A stretch of DNA of 64,000 nt from positions 773,501 to 837,500 of the forward strand of contig NC_008576.1 in the NCBI RefSeq assembly GCF_000014865.1, given 5' to 3'. Source of the stretch: Magnetococcus marinus MC-1. Lineage in GTDB: Bacteria > Pseudomonadota > Magnetococcia > Magnetococcales > Magnetococcaceae. The translations under genes were made by a program, and so were the position numbers. Under the pieces are notes generated by a model. The model saw only the letters and a program-made list of their open reading frames with translations. It was not told the origin of the DNA and made no database searches. This document shows positions 38,404 to 49,447 of the stretch, one piece after another; the first letter of the stretch is position 1, and each line of letters starts with the position of its first letter.

Positions 38404-39984
38404 CTACCCTGCCGGTTCAGCAGCAGATTTCAAATTCCACGGGAGCAACAAGTCGAACTCATCCACGGTTTGCGCTGTGGCGAGGCCCTCAAAGACCTTT
38501 GTGAGATAGACGAAGGGCTCCCAACCATTGGCTTTGGCCGTTTCAATCAAACTGTAGAGGTTTGCCGAGGCCTTTGCACCTCGAACAGAGTTGCTGAAGA
38601 GCCAATTTTTCCTGCCAATCACAAAGGGGCGAATGGCGTTCTCGGCTCTGTTGTTGTCAATTTCCAGGCGTCCATCATCAAGATATCGAATCAGAGAGGA
38701 CCACTGATTGGTCAGATATCCCATCGCTTCGCCGAGTTTGCTTTTCGGTAACACCCCTGCTCGATTATCTTCCAGCCAGGTTTTCAACTCATCGATAATG
38801 GGGCGGGAACGCTCCTGGCGCACCTTGTAACGTCGCTCTGGAGTAGCCTCTTCCTCACGCAGATCCTTTTCCACAGCGTACAGTTTCCGGATCAGCGACA
38901 GTGCCTGCCCAGCCTTGCCTATCTTGCCTTTTTTGGATTTTCCCAACGCTTTGATCGCCTCGTCGAATTGACGACGGGCATGCGCAAAACACCCCATCAG
39001 GATCACATCTTCCTGCGCACCCACACCCAGATAACCTGCATACCCATCCGTTTGCAACCAGCCTTTATAGCCCGCCAACAGCCGTTTCGGAACCTCGGCA
39101 CCGCGTGTGGGATCGTAATCAAACAAAATCACCGGACTACCCGGGGGACCACCTCGCTGTACCCACATATAGGAGTTGCTGGCTGCAACTTTATCTTTTT
39201 CCTTAAGCACTTGAATCGTAGTTTCATCCATCTGCAGGATATCGTAATCCAGCATCTTGTCCCGCATCAGATTGATCAACGGCTGCACCAGTTGGCCGCA
39301 CTGGATCATCCAATTGGCCAGCGTGGTTCGACAGACATCAATCCCTGCACGGGTCAGAATGGCGCCCTGTCGATAGAGCGGTAACCCATCGGCATACTTG
39401 GATACCGCCACATGGGCCAATAGAGCAGCTGTAGCCAACGCCTTGGGAATGGGACGTTTGGGTGTAGGGGCCGTCTTCACGCCCTGTTTGCAATGAGGAC
39501 AGCCATATTTGATCTGGATGTGCCGCAATACCTGCACCTTGGCCGGAATAATATCCAGTTGCTCGCTGGTCTCACGGCCAATCTCGACCAAATGGTGACC
39601 ATCCAGGCCACAAACCAATGCCGACTCAGGCAACTCATGAATGATATCCACCCGGGGTAGCCACTCTGGCAATGGCTTGCGCCCTTTGGACTTCACTTTG
39701 CGGCTATGGGCAGGAACCTGGATCTCTTCGGCATCCTCTTCAGGTTCCTCGGCAGCCGTCACTTCTGCCTCATCGAACAGACCCAACTGACGGGGATCGC
39801 TCTTCTCACTGGAACGCCCAAACCGCTTGGCAATGAGAATATTCAGCTTCTCCCTCAGAAGCTGGGCTTCATGCTCCATACGCTTGCTTTTGTCCTGTAA
39901 AAGGACATTTTCAGCCTGCAAGGAAAGTATTATTTCCCGCAAAGCGGCAGGGTCATCAGGGAGTGTCTTTGGTAGCGTTTTCAT
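38404..39984 (-). CDS. tnpC: IS66 transposase TnpC (copy C)
   Basis: 526 residues, same protein as copies A and B. The DDE domain and the IS66 C-terminal block are intact. Confidence 0.95.
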   Translation of the reverse strand: MKTLPKTLPDDPAALREIILSLQAENVLLQDKSKRMEHEAQLLREKLNILIAKRFGRSSEKSDPRQLGLFDEAEVTAAEEPEEDAEEIQVPAHSRKVKSKGRKPLPEWLPRVDIIHELPESALVCGLDGHHLVEIGRETSEQLDIIPAKVQVLRHIQIKYGCPHCKQGVKTAPTPKRPIPKALATAALLAHVAVSKYADGLPLYRQGAILTRAGIDVCRTTLANWMIQCGQLVQPLINLMRDKMLDYDILQMDETTIQVLKEKDKVAASNSYMWVQRGGPPGSPVILFDYDPTRGAEVPKRLLAGYKGWLQTDGYAGYLGVGAQEDVILMGCFAHARRQFDEAIKALGKSKKGKIGKAGQALSLIRKLYAVEKDLREEEATPERRYKVRQERSRPIIDELKTWLEDNRAGVLPKSKLGEAMGYLTNQWSSLIRYLDDGRLEIDNNRAENAIRPFVIGRKNWLFSNSVRGAKASANLYSLIETAKANGWEPFVYLTKVFEGLATAQTVDEFDLLLPWNLKSAAEPAG

Positions 39985-40019
39985 AGCCGAAATTATACCA
40001 AAAAAACCGCCTTAACACT

Positions 40020-40379
40020 CTATACAATCGAAGAAAAATGCAGTTTATTGTGACCCTTCATTGCCGCCAGGTTGTAGCCATCAAGTAGCCAATTCAGCTG
40101 CCGCCCCGTGATTTGGATTTCTGCGGCACCTCCCTGGCGCAACCAGTGAAATCGGTCCTTTTCCAGCCGCTTTTGCCACAGGCAGAAGCCATTACGTTCC
40201 CAGTAAAGGATTTTCACCTTGTCCAATGATCGATTGCGAAACACGAACAGAGCCTCATCAAAGGGATTCAACTCCAGTTCTGCCTCCACCAATGCAGCCA
40301 GTCCGTTGATCCCCTTCCTGAAATCCACCGGCTCCAAACAAAGATGGACGACAGAAATATCCGGCGATGGGCGCATCAT
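40020..40379 (-). CDS. tnpB: IS66 accessory protein TnpB (copy C)
   Basis: 119 residues, same as copy B. The ATG overlaps the tnpA stop by one base. Confidence 0.92.
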   Translation of the reverse strand: MMRPSPDISVVHLCLEPVDFRKGINGLAALVEAELELNPFDEALFVFRNRSLDKVKILYWERNGFCLWQKRLEKDRFHWLRQGGAAEIQITGRQLNWLLDGYNLAAMKGHNKLHFSSIV

Positions 40380-40720
40380 CACAAGGCTGCCACAGATCGC
40401 AGGACAGAGAGCAAGCTCTCGCCACCATTCCCTGACCACTCCACCGTCATACCATTTGGGAACTGAATCCGGCAGACCCCTGCTGAAGACTTTGAACTCA
40501 ATTCCAATCGCTGAAAACGTCGCTTGCCTGATCCTGACTCTTCCAGAAAACCCATTTGCGTCAGCTTGCGCTTCCAAAAATACAACGATGGAAGGCTCAG
40601 CTTATGGACTTCAGCGTACTCCTTAATGGTGCCGACCTCAGAACGACAACTGCGTAAATGATCCAGCCAGTACCGCTGCTTCTCACTCAGCACAGACGCC
40701 TCAATTGATTTGTCTTCCAT
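40379..40720 (-). CDS. tnpA: IS66 accessory protein TnpA (copy C)
   Basis: 113 residues, same as copy B, with AGGAGG upstream of the ATG. Confidence 0.9.
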   Translation of the reverse strand: MEDKSIEASVLSEKQRYWLDHLRSCRSEVGTIKEYAEVHKLSLPSLYFWKRKLTQMGFLEESGSGKRRFQRLELSSKSSAGVCRIQFPNGMTVEWSGNGGESLLSVLRSVAAL

Positions 40721-40803
40721 GTTCGCCTCCTAAAATTTTGAATTTCAGAAAGCGTGACATACCTTCAGATCAAACTGAACCCTGGGGATAAATGGGCGCT
40801 TAC

Positions 40804-40811
40804 GGTAAACC
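40804..40811. repeat. 8-bp target site duplication of IS66 copy C, right
   Basis: GGTAAACC, matching 38371-38378. Confidence 0.95.
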
Positions 40812-40850
40812 GCTGGGCTATCACCGCAAGCCCCCGCCTATTGGGTGATG

Positions 40851-43136
40851 TCACGGTTGGGGCGGTGACACGGGTTGGGGTGGTGGCATCTCCACGGTTA
40901 GGGTGTCGGCCCGGCCCAACAGTTTAAACGACAGCGGCGCGGGGGGCGGATCTCGATTGAGCAAACTCGGGTGGATAAGCTGTAACGCAAAGGCATGCTT
41001 GCCCAACGCATGTATGCTGCCCGAACCCCGTAGCTGTAGATCCCCCGCCTGAATCTGTAACTGCTTGAAATCCAAATTTCCTTGGTGGTAGAGCAGGTGG
41101 GTCTGTAGTGTATCCCAGGCGAAGCTGGCTTGGGGGGCCGCCACCATTTTTTCCCGCAGGCTGCCATCCAGCAGCGCCCGTAAAAACAGCGCCCCATCAA
41201 TCCCCACCACTTGACCCGGCTCAATACGTAAATCGGCACTGGCCAGCACGTTGGCAGGCGTTAGGGCCGCCCCTTCATCCATCTGCACATGCAACTCGCC
41301 CTCGCCAAACAGCAGACCCTCGACCCGCAAAGAGCGTTGGATGGGCGGGCTAGTCGGGCTTATGCGATCCAACAAAGAGACCTGCTCTGCAACCACCTCC
41401 TGCAACTTTTCAACCGAGATGCCCGAACCGCTTACAAAAGCGTGTAGCGCTGGTGTGCCATCGGTATGGCGCACATGGGCCAAGCCCGAAAGATGCCCCC
41501 CCGCCATGTTTAACTGCATGCGGTTGATGGTAAAATGGCTCTTTAAATCACTATCAAAAAACAGGGTCAGTTTTTCCCACGGCCAGCGCTCTAATTTGCC
41601 CTCGGGGGCGCGTATCTGGCCGGTGATCTCAAAGGGGCTCCGCTTACCCTTGCCCTCATTTAAACGCAGCTCAATATGGGCCTGACCTTGGGGGTGCCAC
41701 CTCTGTAAGGTGGGAAACATCTCCGCCAGCTGTTCCAGCTTCCAGCGCCCCACCGCCCGCAACTGCGGGGTGGGCGAGAGCGCCCCAGAGAGCTTGAAAA
41801 TGTTGGAGCTGTTGGGTTGGGAGATGGTCAGCGACTCCAACTGGGTACCCAAATCCGTTGCCAGCAGGCGGCTGCGAATGGTCAAGGGTAGATCTTCGGC
41901 CTTTTGTACATAGGGCAGGCGCTCCATGGCGGCACCGGTTAAATCCAACTCGGTGGTCAGGGTCAGACGCTGGGGATAACTGCCCTGCACCTTTAACAGC
42001 CCCGTAACCTCCCCATCATGCAAGGCTAGGGGTTGACGCAATCCCTGGGGCAGCAAAAAGACTGGTACCGGATTAAGACTTTTGAGCGTCAGGTTGGCAC
42101 TGGTGCCCCGGTTGACCGTGGCGCGTCCAGAAATCTCCAACAGGGGGCGGCCATTTTGATAGAGGTAAAACTCTTGAATTTTCAGCTCAAGGGCTTGCCG
42201 GTGCAGACGCAGGGTCGATTTTTGCCGCAACGTCAGATCCAACGGCGGCATGCGCTCTTCATGATCTTCATGCCCGACGGGGGGCAGGTTTTGCAGATCT
42301 TCCAAGCGAAAGTTAATGGTGCTGTTGAGCCCCTTCTCCAAACTGCCATGCACCAGCGCGGTAAAGTTACCCCGGCCTATCTGGGTGGTGTTGGAAAAAT
42401 TGGGAAGAATATCCGACAGACGCCCCATCTCGATCGTTTTGGCATCGGCATTGAGCAAAATGGGCATGGTCGCCAGATCGTGATTTTTGGGTAATGGCCC
42501 CACTCGTCCAGTGATGGTAAAGGGAATATGCTGAAAACGGCCCAGCACACGCAGGGTCGATTCGCGGCTAGGCCCCAGCTCCAACATGTTAATCAGCAGT
42601 TGATCTATGCGTAGCGGTGGGCGGCCTGGCTGGGAAGAGTGAATGGCGATGGTGCCATCTCGCACCTCTAAGCGGCCAAGATGAAAGCCGCTCAGATTGT
42701 CAAACAGCCCTTGGATCATGCGCTGCGCCCGTTGGGCGTCCTGTTTGAGCAGTTCTAGGGGGTTTTGCTCAGGATCATCACTGACCAAATTAATAAAGGG
42801 GCGCACCATAACTACGGAACTAAAGGTGGGGCTCTTGTCCAATAAAAAGTCCAGCCCCACCCCGAGATCCAGCGCTTCTACCTCCATAAGGGGGCGTGGA
42901 TTGGTGTCATTGTCATAAACTTTAAACTGCTCTAGGCGCAGGGTTACACCGGCGGATGGGGTGAAACTCACCCCACCTACGGAAATTTTTTTGCCGGTCA
43001 CGGCCTCTAGGGTCTTCACCACCTTGTGCTGATAGGGGGCGGGATCCAGATGGTCGGACAGAAAAAAGAGGGTGGCGCCCAAACCCGCCACCATCACCAA
43101 TAAAATTCCGTAGAGTAAGCGCCTGGGGCGTTTCAT
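40851..43136 (-). CDS. AsmA-like protein
   Basis: 761 residues. One N-terminal membrane anchor ([20 protein letters not shown]) is followed by a long beta-rich periplasmic part. AsmA features are [20 protein letters not shown] near the N terminus and the repeated L-x-L-x-L strands. The C-terminal AsmA_2-like region ([20 protein letters not shown], later [15 protein letters not shown]) is also typical. AsmA-like proteins are linked to lipid transport to the outer membrane. The ATG overlaps the gatB stop by 4 bp, so it is the last gene of gatC-gatA-gatB-asmA. Confidence 0.82.
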   Translation of the reverse strand: MKRPRRLLYGILLVMVAGLGATLFFLSDHLDPAPYQHKVVKTLEAVTGKKISVGGVSFTPSAGVTLRLEQFKVYDNDTNPRPLMEVEALDLGVGLDFLLDKSPTFSSVVMVRPFINLVSDDPEQNPLELLKQDAQRAQRMIQGLFDNLSGFHLGRLEVRDGTIAIHSSQPGRPPLRIDQLLINMLELGPSRESTLRVLGRFQHIPFTITGRVGPLPKNHDLATMPILLNADAKTIEMGRLSDILPNFSNTTQIGRGNFTALVHGSLEKGLNSTINFRLEDLQNLPPVGHEDHEERMPPLDLTLRQKSTLRLHRQALELKIQEFYLYQNGRPLLEISGRATVNRGTSANLTLKSLNPVPVFLLPQGLRQPLALHDGEVTGLLKVQGSYPQRLTLTTELDLTGAAMERLPYVQKAEDLPLTIRSRLLATDLGTQLESLTISQPNSSNIFKLSGALSPTPQLRAVGRWKLEQLAEMFPTLQRWHPQGQAHIELRLNEGKGKRSPFEITGQIRAPEGKLERWPWEKLTLFFDSDLKSHFTINRMQLNMAGGHLSGLAHVRHTDGTPALHAFVSGSGISVEKLQEVVAEQVSLLDRISPTSPPIQRSLRVEGLLFGEGELHVQMDEGAALTPANVLASADLRIEPGQVVGIDGALFLRALLDGSLREKMVAAPQASFAWDTLQTHLLYHQGNLDFKQLQIQAGDLQLRGSGSIHALGKHAFALQLIHPSLLNRDPPPAPLSFKLLGRADTLTVEMPPPQPVSPPQP

Positions 43137-44593
43137 CCGCCGAGCTTTTGCTTGAGCAGTTTGTTTAGTTCCGCTGGATTGGCCTTGCCTTGGGTGGCTT
43201 TCATCACCTGACCGATAAAAAAGCCAAACAGTTTCTCTTGGCCACCGCGATATTGCTCAACCTGGGTACTATTGAGGGCCAAAACCTTATCAATGGCGGC
43301 CTCAATGGCACCGCTGTCGGTGATCTGTTTAAGCCCCTTCTCTTCAATAATGGTGTCGGGATCACTGCCGCTTTCAAACATGCTGGCAAACACCTCTTTG
43401 GCAATTTTGCCCGAGATGGTGTTATCCAGAATACGCACCACCATTTTAGCCAGATTGGTCGCACTCACCGGCGATTGCTCAATCTCTTTATTCTCTTTAT
43501 TCAGCAGCGCCAACAGCTCAACCGTTACCCAGTTGGCGCAGATTTTGGGGTCATTTTGTCCCCCCGCCTTAACCTGCTCCACCACCGTTTCATAGTAGCG
43601 AGAGAGGGCGCGGCTGGTGGTTAACACCGAAGCATCGTAGTGGGAGAGGCCATAGGCCGTTTCAAACCGCTCCCGCTTAGCATCGGGCAGCTCGGGCAGG
43701 GTGGCCTTGACGGTGGCAATCTGCTGCTCACTCAATACCAATAGTGGCAGGTCGGGCTCGGGGAAATAGCGGTAGTCGTGGGCATCCTCTTTACTGCGCA
43801 TGGAGCGGGTTTCGTTGAGGTTGGCGTCATAGAGCCGGGTCTCCTGTACAATGCTACCCCCCTCTTCTAAAATATCAATGTGGCGTTCGGCTTCCAACTC
43901 AATGGCGCGCATGACATTGCGGATGGAGTTTAGGTTTTTCAGCTCGCAGCGGGTACCGAGTTTGGGGTCGCCTTTTTTACGCACCGACACGTTGGCGTCG
44001 CAGCGGAACGAGCCTTGTTCCATGTTGCCATCGCACACTTCCAGGTAGCGCACGATGGAGCGTAATTTTTTCAGGTAGGCCCCGGCCTCTTCGGGGGTGG
44101 ACATATCCGGTTCGGAGACAATCTCCATCAGCGGTACGCCGGTACGGTTAAGGTCAACCCAGGTACCCCCAACCACCCCTTCGTGAATGGATTTACCGGC
44201 GTCGACCTCCATATGAATACGGGTAATGCCCACCACTTTAGCAGGTACATCCTTATCTTCGATCAACACCTTGCCATGTTCAACAATGGGCAGCTCAAAC
44301 TGGGTGATCTGATAGCCCGATGGTAGGTCGGGGTAAAAATAGTTTTTACGGCTAAATTCGCTTTGCATGCGAACCTCGCCTTCAATGGCCAAACCGGTTT
44401 TGATCGCCATATTGACGGCTTCTTTGTTCAATACCGGAAGCACACCTGGAAAACCACTGCAAACAGGGCAGATTTGGGTATTAGCGGGGGCTCCGAACGC
44501 GGTGGAGCAGCCGCAGAAAATTTTGGATTGGGTCAACATCTGGGCATGTACTTCCAGACCAATGACCATTTCATATGCCGGATCGATACTCAT
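43133..44593 (-). CDS. gatB: aspartyl/glutamyl-tRNA amidotransferase subunit B
   Basis: 486 residues, usual length. It has [20 protein letters not shown] with the zinc Cys pair and [16 protein letters not shown], the kinase-like core ([34 protein letters not shown]) and the C-terminal YqeY-like tail ([20 protein letters not shown]). With GatA and GatC it converts Glu-tRNA(Gln) and Asp-tRNA(Asn) to the amide forms. Confidence 0.96.
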   Translation of the reverse strand: MSIDPAYEMVIGLEVHAQMLTQSKIFCGCSTAFGAPANTQICPVCSGFPGVLPVLNKEAVNMAIKTGLAIEGEVRMQSEFSRKNYFYPDLPSGYQITQFELPIVEHGKVLIEDKDVPAKVVGITRIHMEVDAGKSIHEGVVGGTWVDLNRTGVPLMEIVSEPDMSTPEEAGAYLKKLRSIVRYLEVCDGNMEQGSFRCDANVSVRKKGDPKLGTRCELKNLNSIRNVMRAIELEAERHIDILEEGGSIVQETRLYDANLNETRSMRSKEDAHDYRYFPEPDLPLLVLSEQQIATVKATLPELPDAKRERFETAYGLSHYDASVLTTSRALSRYYETVVEQVKAGGQNDPKICANWVTVELLALLNKENKEIEQSPVSATNLAKMVVRILDNTISGKIAKEVFASMFESGSDPDTIIEEKGLKQITDSGAIEAAIDKVLALNSTQVEQYRGGQEKLFGFFIGQVMKATQGKANPAELNKLLKQKLGG

Positions 44594-44631
44594 GATTTCA
44601 TCATCCGTTGCGGTTACGTAGGTTGGTGCTG

Positions 44632-46089
44632 TTAGCCCAAGTGGACGCGGCGTTTGTGCCAGTCGGTCTGGCGCTGGTAGGCGTCGGCACTGCGTAGCAG
44701 GGTCTCCTCATCCAGGGGGCGACCGATAAGCTGCATGCCAATGGGTAAGCCTTTGCTGTCAAAGCCGCAGGGCACAGAGATGCCCGGCAGGCCAGCCAAA
44801 TTGACGTTAATGGTGTAAATATCCGATAGATACATCTGTACCGGATCATCTTTTTCGCCAAACTTAAACGCGGTGGTGGGCGAGGTGGGGGTTAAGATAA
44901 GATCCACCTTTTCAAAGGCTGCTTTAAACTCGTCTGCGATCAAGCGGCGGGCTTGTTGGGCTTTGCGATAATAGGCATCGTAGTAACCCGATGAGAGCAC
45001 ATAGGTACCTAGCATGATGCGGCGTTTGACCTCATCCCCAAACCCTTCGGAGCGGCTGCGGAAGTAGAGGTCGCGAATATCTTTGGGTTCCTCGCAGCGG
45101 TAGCCAAATTTAACCCCATCATAGCGGGCGAGGTTAGAGCTGCACTCTGCGGGAGAGATGATGTAGTAGGTGGGAATGGCATAACCGCTGTTGGGCAACG
45201 AGATGGGCACCAGTTCTGCGCCCATGGCTTGGTATTGCTGTTGGGCGGTTTCGATGGCGGCCCGCACTTCATCGTTGAGCCCGTCGCCAAAATATTCGGC
45301 GGCGATACCGATTTTCAGCCCCTTGACGTCGCCGGTCAGGGCTTGGGTAAAATCGGGAGCGGGGCTCTGGATGGAGGTTGAGTCTTTAGGGTCATAGCTA
45401 ACCATGACGTTGAGCAGCATGGCGGCATCTTCGGCGGTACGGGTCATGGGGCCGGCCTGATCCAGAGATGAGGCAAAGGCGATGATCCCGTAGCGGGAGC
45501 AGCGACCGTAGGTGGGTTTAAGCCCGGTTAAGTTGGTTAAAGAGGCGGGCTGTCGGATGGAGCCGCCGGTATCGGTACCGGTGGCGCAGATGGCCATATT
45601 GGCGGCGATGGCCGCTGAGCTACCACCGGAGGAGCCGCCGGGGGTGCGTTGGGTATCCCACGGATTGCGGGAGGCACCGAAGTAGCTGGTTTCGGTGGAA
45701 GAGCCCATGGCGAACTCGTCCAGGTTGGTTTTGCCCAGGATGACGGCACCGGCTTGGCGCAGGTGGGTGGTGATGGTGGCGTCAAAGGGGGGGATAAAAT
45801 TTTCCAGCATGCGTGAGGAGCAGGTGGTACGCATGTCGGTGGTATTAAAAATATCCTTATGGGCGATGGGGATGCCGGTTAAGGGTGCGCCATTACCAGC
45901 GGCGATGCGGGCATCGGCTGCTTGGGCGGCGGCGAGGGCTTTTTCGGCATCCACGGTGACGAAGGCGTTAATGGTTGGGTTATGCTTGGCGATTTGGTCC
46001 AGGCAAGCCTGGGTTAACTCCACCGAGGAGATCTCCTTGGTGGCCAACTTATCGGCAGCTTCCCGTAGGGTTAGTTCATTCAGTGCCAC
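44632..46089 (-). CDS. gatA: aspartyl/glutamyl-tRNA amidotransferase subunit A
   Basis: 485 residues with the amidase signature: catalytic Lys in PIAHKDIF and the Ser-rich [27 protein letters not shown] block, split here as [15 protein letters not shown] and [12 protein letters not shown]. It releases ammonia from Gln for GatB. The start is a GTG at 46089 with GGAGC seven bases upstream; no ATG fits better. It begins 14 bp after gatC. Confidence 0.95.
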
Positions 46090-46103
46090 GATATTAGCTC
46101 CGA

Positions 46104-46391
46104 TTATTCGATAACTTTGGGAACGCGGAAGTGACCTTTTTCGGCATCAGGGGCATTGGCGAGCATGGTGTCGCGTTGGTTGCCGTTGGTGACCACATCG
46201 TCCCGTTGGGGGATAGCCATATCCACGGCGTGGGACATGGGTTTAACCCCTTCAGTAGGGAGTTTGCTGAGGGCATCCATTAGGTCGACAATGCGGGAGA
46301 TTTGGCCGGAAAAGCGTTCGGTCTCTTCTTCATTGAACTGTAATCGGGCCAGGTTGGCCACGTGTTGTACGGTCTCTTTGGTAACGGACAT
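46104..46391 (-). CDS. gatC: aspartyl/glutamyl-tRNA amidotransferase subunit C
   Basis: 95 residues from the ATG at 46391 (GGAG upstream): [20 protein letters not shown], then [20 protein letters not shown] and [16 protein letters not shown]. These are the standard GatC motifs. It stabilises GatA-GatB. The frame is open upstream to 46466, but those residues do not belong to the family. First gene of the operon; its promoter must lie at the edge of the repeat region. Confidence 0.94.
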   Translation of the reverse strand: MSVTKETVQHVANLARLQFNEEETERFSGQISRIVDLMDALSKLPTEGVKPMSHAVDMAIPQRDDVVTNGNQRDTMLANAPDAEKGHFRVPKVIE

Positions 46392-46573
46392 GTCCGACTC
46401 CGAAGGGGGGGTAGGGAAACATAGGCTAAAGAGAGAAAAACTAACACAGCGGGGCTTCTGCATCAATAAGGGTGGATGTTTAGGCGATTGATTTTTGGCT
46501 TTGGGCTTGTGCTTGAGGGGGGGGTGTGCTGATTTTTGGGTGTAGTGTGAATAACGGTGTGGGTTTTTATTCT

Positions 46574-47000
46574 TAAAAAAGGTTGGAGGGGGGGAGAAGT
46601 TCTTTGTTTCCCCTCAGGAATTTGCTTTTGATTTTTGAGATGTTGAAAAATTGAGTCTGTAGGGGAGTTGTTTTTAGTATTAAAAAAAGGTTAGAGGGGG
46701 GTCTGGGGGGAGAAGTTCTCTGTCTCCCCTCAGGGTTTTGCTTTTGATTTTTTTGAGATGTTGAAAAATTGAGTCTGTAGGGGAGTTGTTTTTAGTATTA
46801 AAAAAAGGTTAGAGGGGGGTCTGGGGGGAGAAGTTCTCTGTTTCCCCTCAGGTTTTTGCTTTTGATTTTTTTGAGATGTCGAAAAATTGAGTCTGTAGGG
46901 GAGTTGTTTTTAGTATTAAAAAAAGGTTAGAGGGGGGTCTGGGGGGAGAAGTTCTCTGTCTCCCCCCAGGGTTTTGCTTTTGATTTTTTGATTTTTTGAT
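46574..47000. repeat. 118-bp tandem repeat, about 3.6 copies
   Basis: The marker GAGTCTGTAGGGGAGTTG recurs at 46653, 46771 and 46889, a period of exactly 118. Each unit contains AAAAAAGGTTAGAGGGGGG, a hairpin GGGGAGA...TCTCCCC, and a T-rich stretch. The first unit lacks about 10 bp and the last lacks its 3' part. No ORF. Confidence 0.9.
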
Positions 47001-47013
47001 TTTTTTGCTTTTA

Positions 47014-47138
47014 GGCTCGCCCTTCGCTAGGGGAGCTAAGCGGCGTCTTTTTGCCGCTTAGCGACCAGCGAGCCAGCCTTTTAATTCCCTAAAGGGGGGA
47101 ACATTGAGTCTTTTTTCAATGTTCCCCCCTTTAGGGAA
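47014..47138. repeat. nested and adjacent inverted repeats (strong hairpins)
   Basis: Hairpin 1: GGCTCGC (47014) to GCGAGCC (47068) encloses GCTAAGCGGC (47035-47044) to GCCGCTTAGC (47053-47062). Hairpin 2: a perfect 23-bp arm pair, 47085-47107 and 47116-47138, with loop GTCTTTTT. Both could act as terminators or RNA structures. They sit between two tandem repeat families. Confidence 0.9.
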
Positions 47139-47192
47139 TGCCAAATGCCCCAGCGGGGGTTGGTTCTAGGCTGGGCTTGGGGGGGTGCAGAT

Positions 47193-47306
47193 GTTTCTAC
47201 CCCAACGCCCGTCTGCCCTTGCATGGTTTCTACCCCAGCGCCCGTCTGCCCTTGCATGGTTTCTACCCCAACGCCCGTCTGCCCTTGCATGGTTTCTACC
47301 CCAGCC
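47193..47306. repeat. 33-bp tandem repeat
   Basis: Unit CCCTTGCATGGTTTCTACCC plus 13 more bases, about 3.5 copies; alternate units differ at one base (CCAACG or CCAGCG). One extra unit appears between the first two 343-bp repeats, near 47624-47666. The 33-bp period keeps a frame open on both strands, which explains several short spurious ORFs. Confidence 0.88.
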
Positions 47307-48690
47307 ACCATGTGCCCAACCGCCCGCCACGCTGGCGCGTGACATCGCTACCCCTCGCCCCGTACCGCGCCCCTACAAAATCCCGGCTCTCTTAAAAAAA
47401 ACCTGCGCCCTTGCTCCATCGGTACGTGGCTAAAAGATCAAAAGATCTCAGGGCTTCGCCCCGAACCCCACTGGGCGCTGCCCAGACCCGGCAGGGCGCC
47501 GCCCTGCACCCGCTGGGCGGGCAAGCAGAGCTTCCCCCCAGACCCCCCAATCCCTTTTACTAATGAGACTCCCTGGGTATATGGGCATTCAAAACCCCTC
47601 AACAATTCCCGCTACCACCTCCGCCCCTTGCATGGTTTCTACCCCAACGCCCGTCTGCCCTTGCATGGTTTCTACCCCAGCCACCATGTGCCCAACCGCC
47701 CGCCACGCTGGCGCGTGACATCGCTACCCCTCGCCCCGTACCGCGCCCCTACAAAATCCCGGCTCTCTTAAAAAAAACCTGCGCCCTTGCTCCATCGGTA
47801 CGTGGCTAAAAGATCAAAAGATCTCAGGGCTTCGCCCCGAACCCCACTGGGCGCTGCCCAGACCCGGCAGGGCGCCGCCCTGCACCCGCTGGGCGGGCAA
47901 GCAGAGCTTCCCCCCAGACCCCCCAATCCCTTTTACTAATGAGACTCCCTGGGTATATGGGCATTCAAAACCCCTCAACAATTCCCGCTACCACCTCCGC
48001 CCCTTGCATGGTTTCTACCCCAGCCACCATGTGCCCAACCGCCCGCCACGCTGGCGCGTGACATCGCTACCCCTCGCCCCGTACCGCGCCCCTACAAAAT
48101 CCCGGCTCTCTTAAAAAAAAACCTGCGCCCTTGCTCCATCGGTACGGGGCTAAAAGATCAAAAGATCTCAGGGCTTCGCCCCGAACCCCACTGGGCGCTG
48201 CCCAGACCCGGCAGGGCGCCGCCCTGCACCCGCTGGGCGGGCAAGCAGAGCTTCCCCCCAGACCCCCCAATCCCTTTTAATAATGAGACTCCCTGGGTAT
48301 ATGGGCATTCAAAACCCCTCAACAATTCCCGCTACCACCTCCGCCCCTTGCATGGTTTCTACCCCAGCCACCATGTGCCCAACCGCCCGCCACGCTGGCG
48401 CGTGACATCGCTACCCCTCGCCCCGTACCGCGCCCCTACAAAATCCCGGCTCTCTTAAAAAAAAACCTGCGCCCTTGCTCCATCGGTACGGGGCTAAAAG
48501 ATCAAAAGATCTCAGGGCTTCGCCCCGAACCCCACTGGGCGCTGCCCAGACCCGGCAGGGCGCCGCCCTGCACCCGCTGGGCGGGCAAGCAGAGCTTCCC
48601 CCCAGACCCCCCAATCCCTTTTAATAATGAGACTCCCTGGGTATATGGGCATTCAAAACCCCTCAACAATTCCCGCTACCACCTCCGCCC
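47307..48690. repeat. 343-bp tandem repeat, four copies
   Basis: The marker ACCATGTGCCCAACC is at 47307, 47683, 48026 and 48370 (spacings 376, 343, 344; the first includes an extra 33-bp unit, the last an extra A). Units are nearly the same. Each carries several palindromic hairpins, for example GGGCTTCGCCCC, CTGGGCGCTGCCCAG and GCAGGGCGCCGCCCTGC, then CCCCCCAGACCCCCCAATCCC. No coding signal. It fills the 3' side of the rnf operon. Confidence 0.92.
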
Positions 48691-48702
48691 GTGCAAACCC
48701 CA

Positions 48703-48741
48703 TAAAAAACCCGCCATCTCCATTACGAGGGCGGGTTTTTT
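48703..48741. terminator. rho-independent terminator after rnfE
   Basis: AAAAAACCCGCC, 13-nt loop, GGGCGGGTTTTTT, active on both strands. On the minus strand it ends the rnfABCDGE transcript, about 20 bp past rnfE. Confidence 0.85.
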
Positions 48742-48759
48742 ACTCTGCTTGTTCTAACG

Positions 48760-49428
48760 CTATGCCACAACCCCAACCGCCTCACCAGACGCCCGCTTCT
48801 GCTTGGGCTTCTTCGCAGCAGCCAACTCACGACGCTCGTTCAACCACTTAACGCCCATCAAAATAAAGCCCAACGCAATGAACGCTCCCGGCGGTAACAC
48901 AAACCCCAATGCAGGATGAAAACCAGACCATGACATCACATCATAACCAAAAATCTCACCCGCACCCAAAATCTCACGCACAGCACCCAATACAAACAAC
49001 GCAAACGTAAACCCTAAACCCGTCGCTATACCATCAATCGCCGACTTCCCCACCGAATTGCGCGATGCAAACGCCTCCGCACGACCCAAAATCGCACAAT
49101 TCACCACAATCAACGGGATAAACAAACCCAATATCTTGTGCAAATCATGCAACCACGCATTCATGCATAAATCCACAATCGTCACAAACGACGCAATCAC
49201 CACAATATAACTCGGTATGCGTACCTCCGACGGTATGTAACTACGTACCATCGCCACCACCACATTGGCCCCCAATAATACCACCAATGAAGCTAATCCC
49301 ATACCAATACCGTTCATCGCCGTCGTCGTCACACCCAATAACGGACACATACCCAGTAACTGCGCAAAAACCGCATTGTTGTTCCAAAAACCATTGGCAA
49401 CAATCTCTCGATTGGTTATCTCACTCAT
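48760..49428 (-). CDS. rnfE: electron transport complex subunit RnfE
   Basis: 222 residues, six membrane helices. RnfE/NqrD family motifs: NGFWNNNAVFAQLLGMCPLL near the N terminus and IVVNCAILGRAEAFASRN in the centre, which places conserved Cys residues in the membrane. The ATG at 49428 has AGGGAG nine bases upstream; the GTG just before is less likely. A C-terminal tail of about 25 residues is Lys/Ala-rich. Rnf couples ferredoxin:NAD oxidoreduction to ion transport across the inner membrane. Confidence 0.94.
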   Translation of the reverse strand: MSEITNREIVANGFWNNNAVFAQLLGMCPLLGVTTTAMNGIGMGLASLVVLLGANVVVAMVRSYIPSEVRIPSYIVVIASFVTIVDLCMNAWLHDLHKILGLFIPLIVVNCAILGRAEAFASRNSVGKSAIDGIATGLGFTFALFVLGAVREILGAGEIFGYDVMSWSGFHPALGFVLPPGAFIALGFILMGVKWLNERRELAAAKKPKQKRASGEAVGVVA

Positions 49429-49447
49429 CACATACGCTCCCTAGAAC

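Larger units (their letters stand above)
38379..40803 (-). mobile_element. IS66 copy C, intact, inverted
   Basis: 2425 bp with 20-bp terminal inverted repeats at 38379-38398 and 40784-40803 and 8-bp GGTAAACC target repeats. Same length and same three proteins as copy B, in opposite orientation. The insertion is intergenic, between the NACHT operon and asmA, and breaks no gene. Inverted copies B and C, about 17 kb apart, could recombine and flip the thi/KAP-NACHT segment. Confidence 0.96.

Noticed and set aside
47081-47311. Minus-strand ORF with VETMQGQTG repeats
   Set aside because: Produced by the 33-bp tandem repeat, whose length keeps frames open; no start signal, and it runs through a perfect hairpin.
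48067-48614. Two identical 67-codon minus-strand ORFs
   Set aside because: They are the same frame in two units of the 343-bp repeat, and the other units break it.
47193-48690. CRISPR-like array
   Set aside because: Units are contiguous tandem repeats of 33 and 343 bp with no unique spacers and no cas genes nearby.
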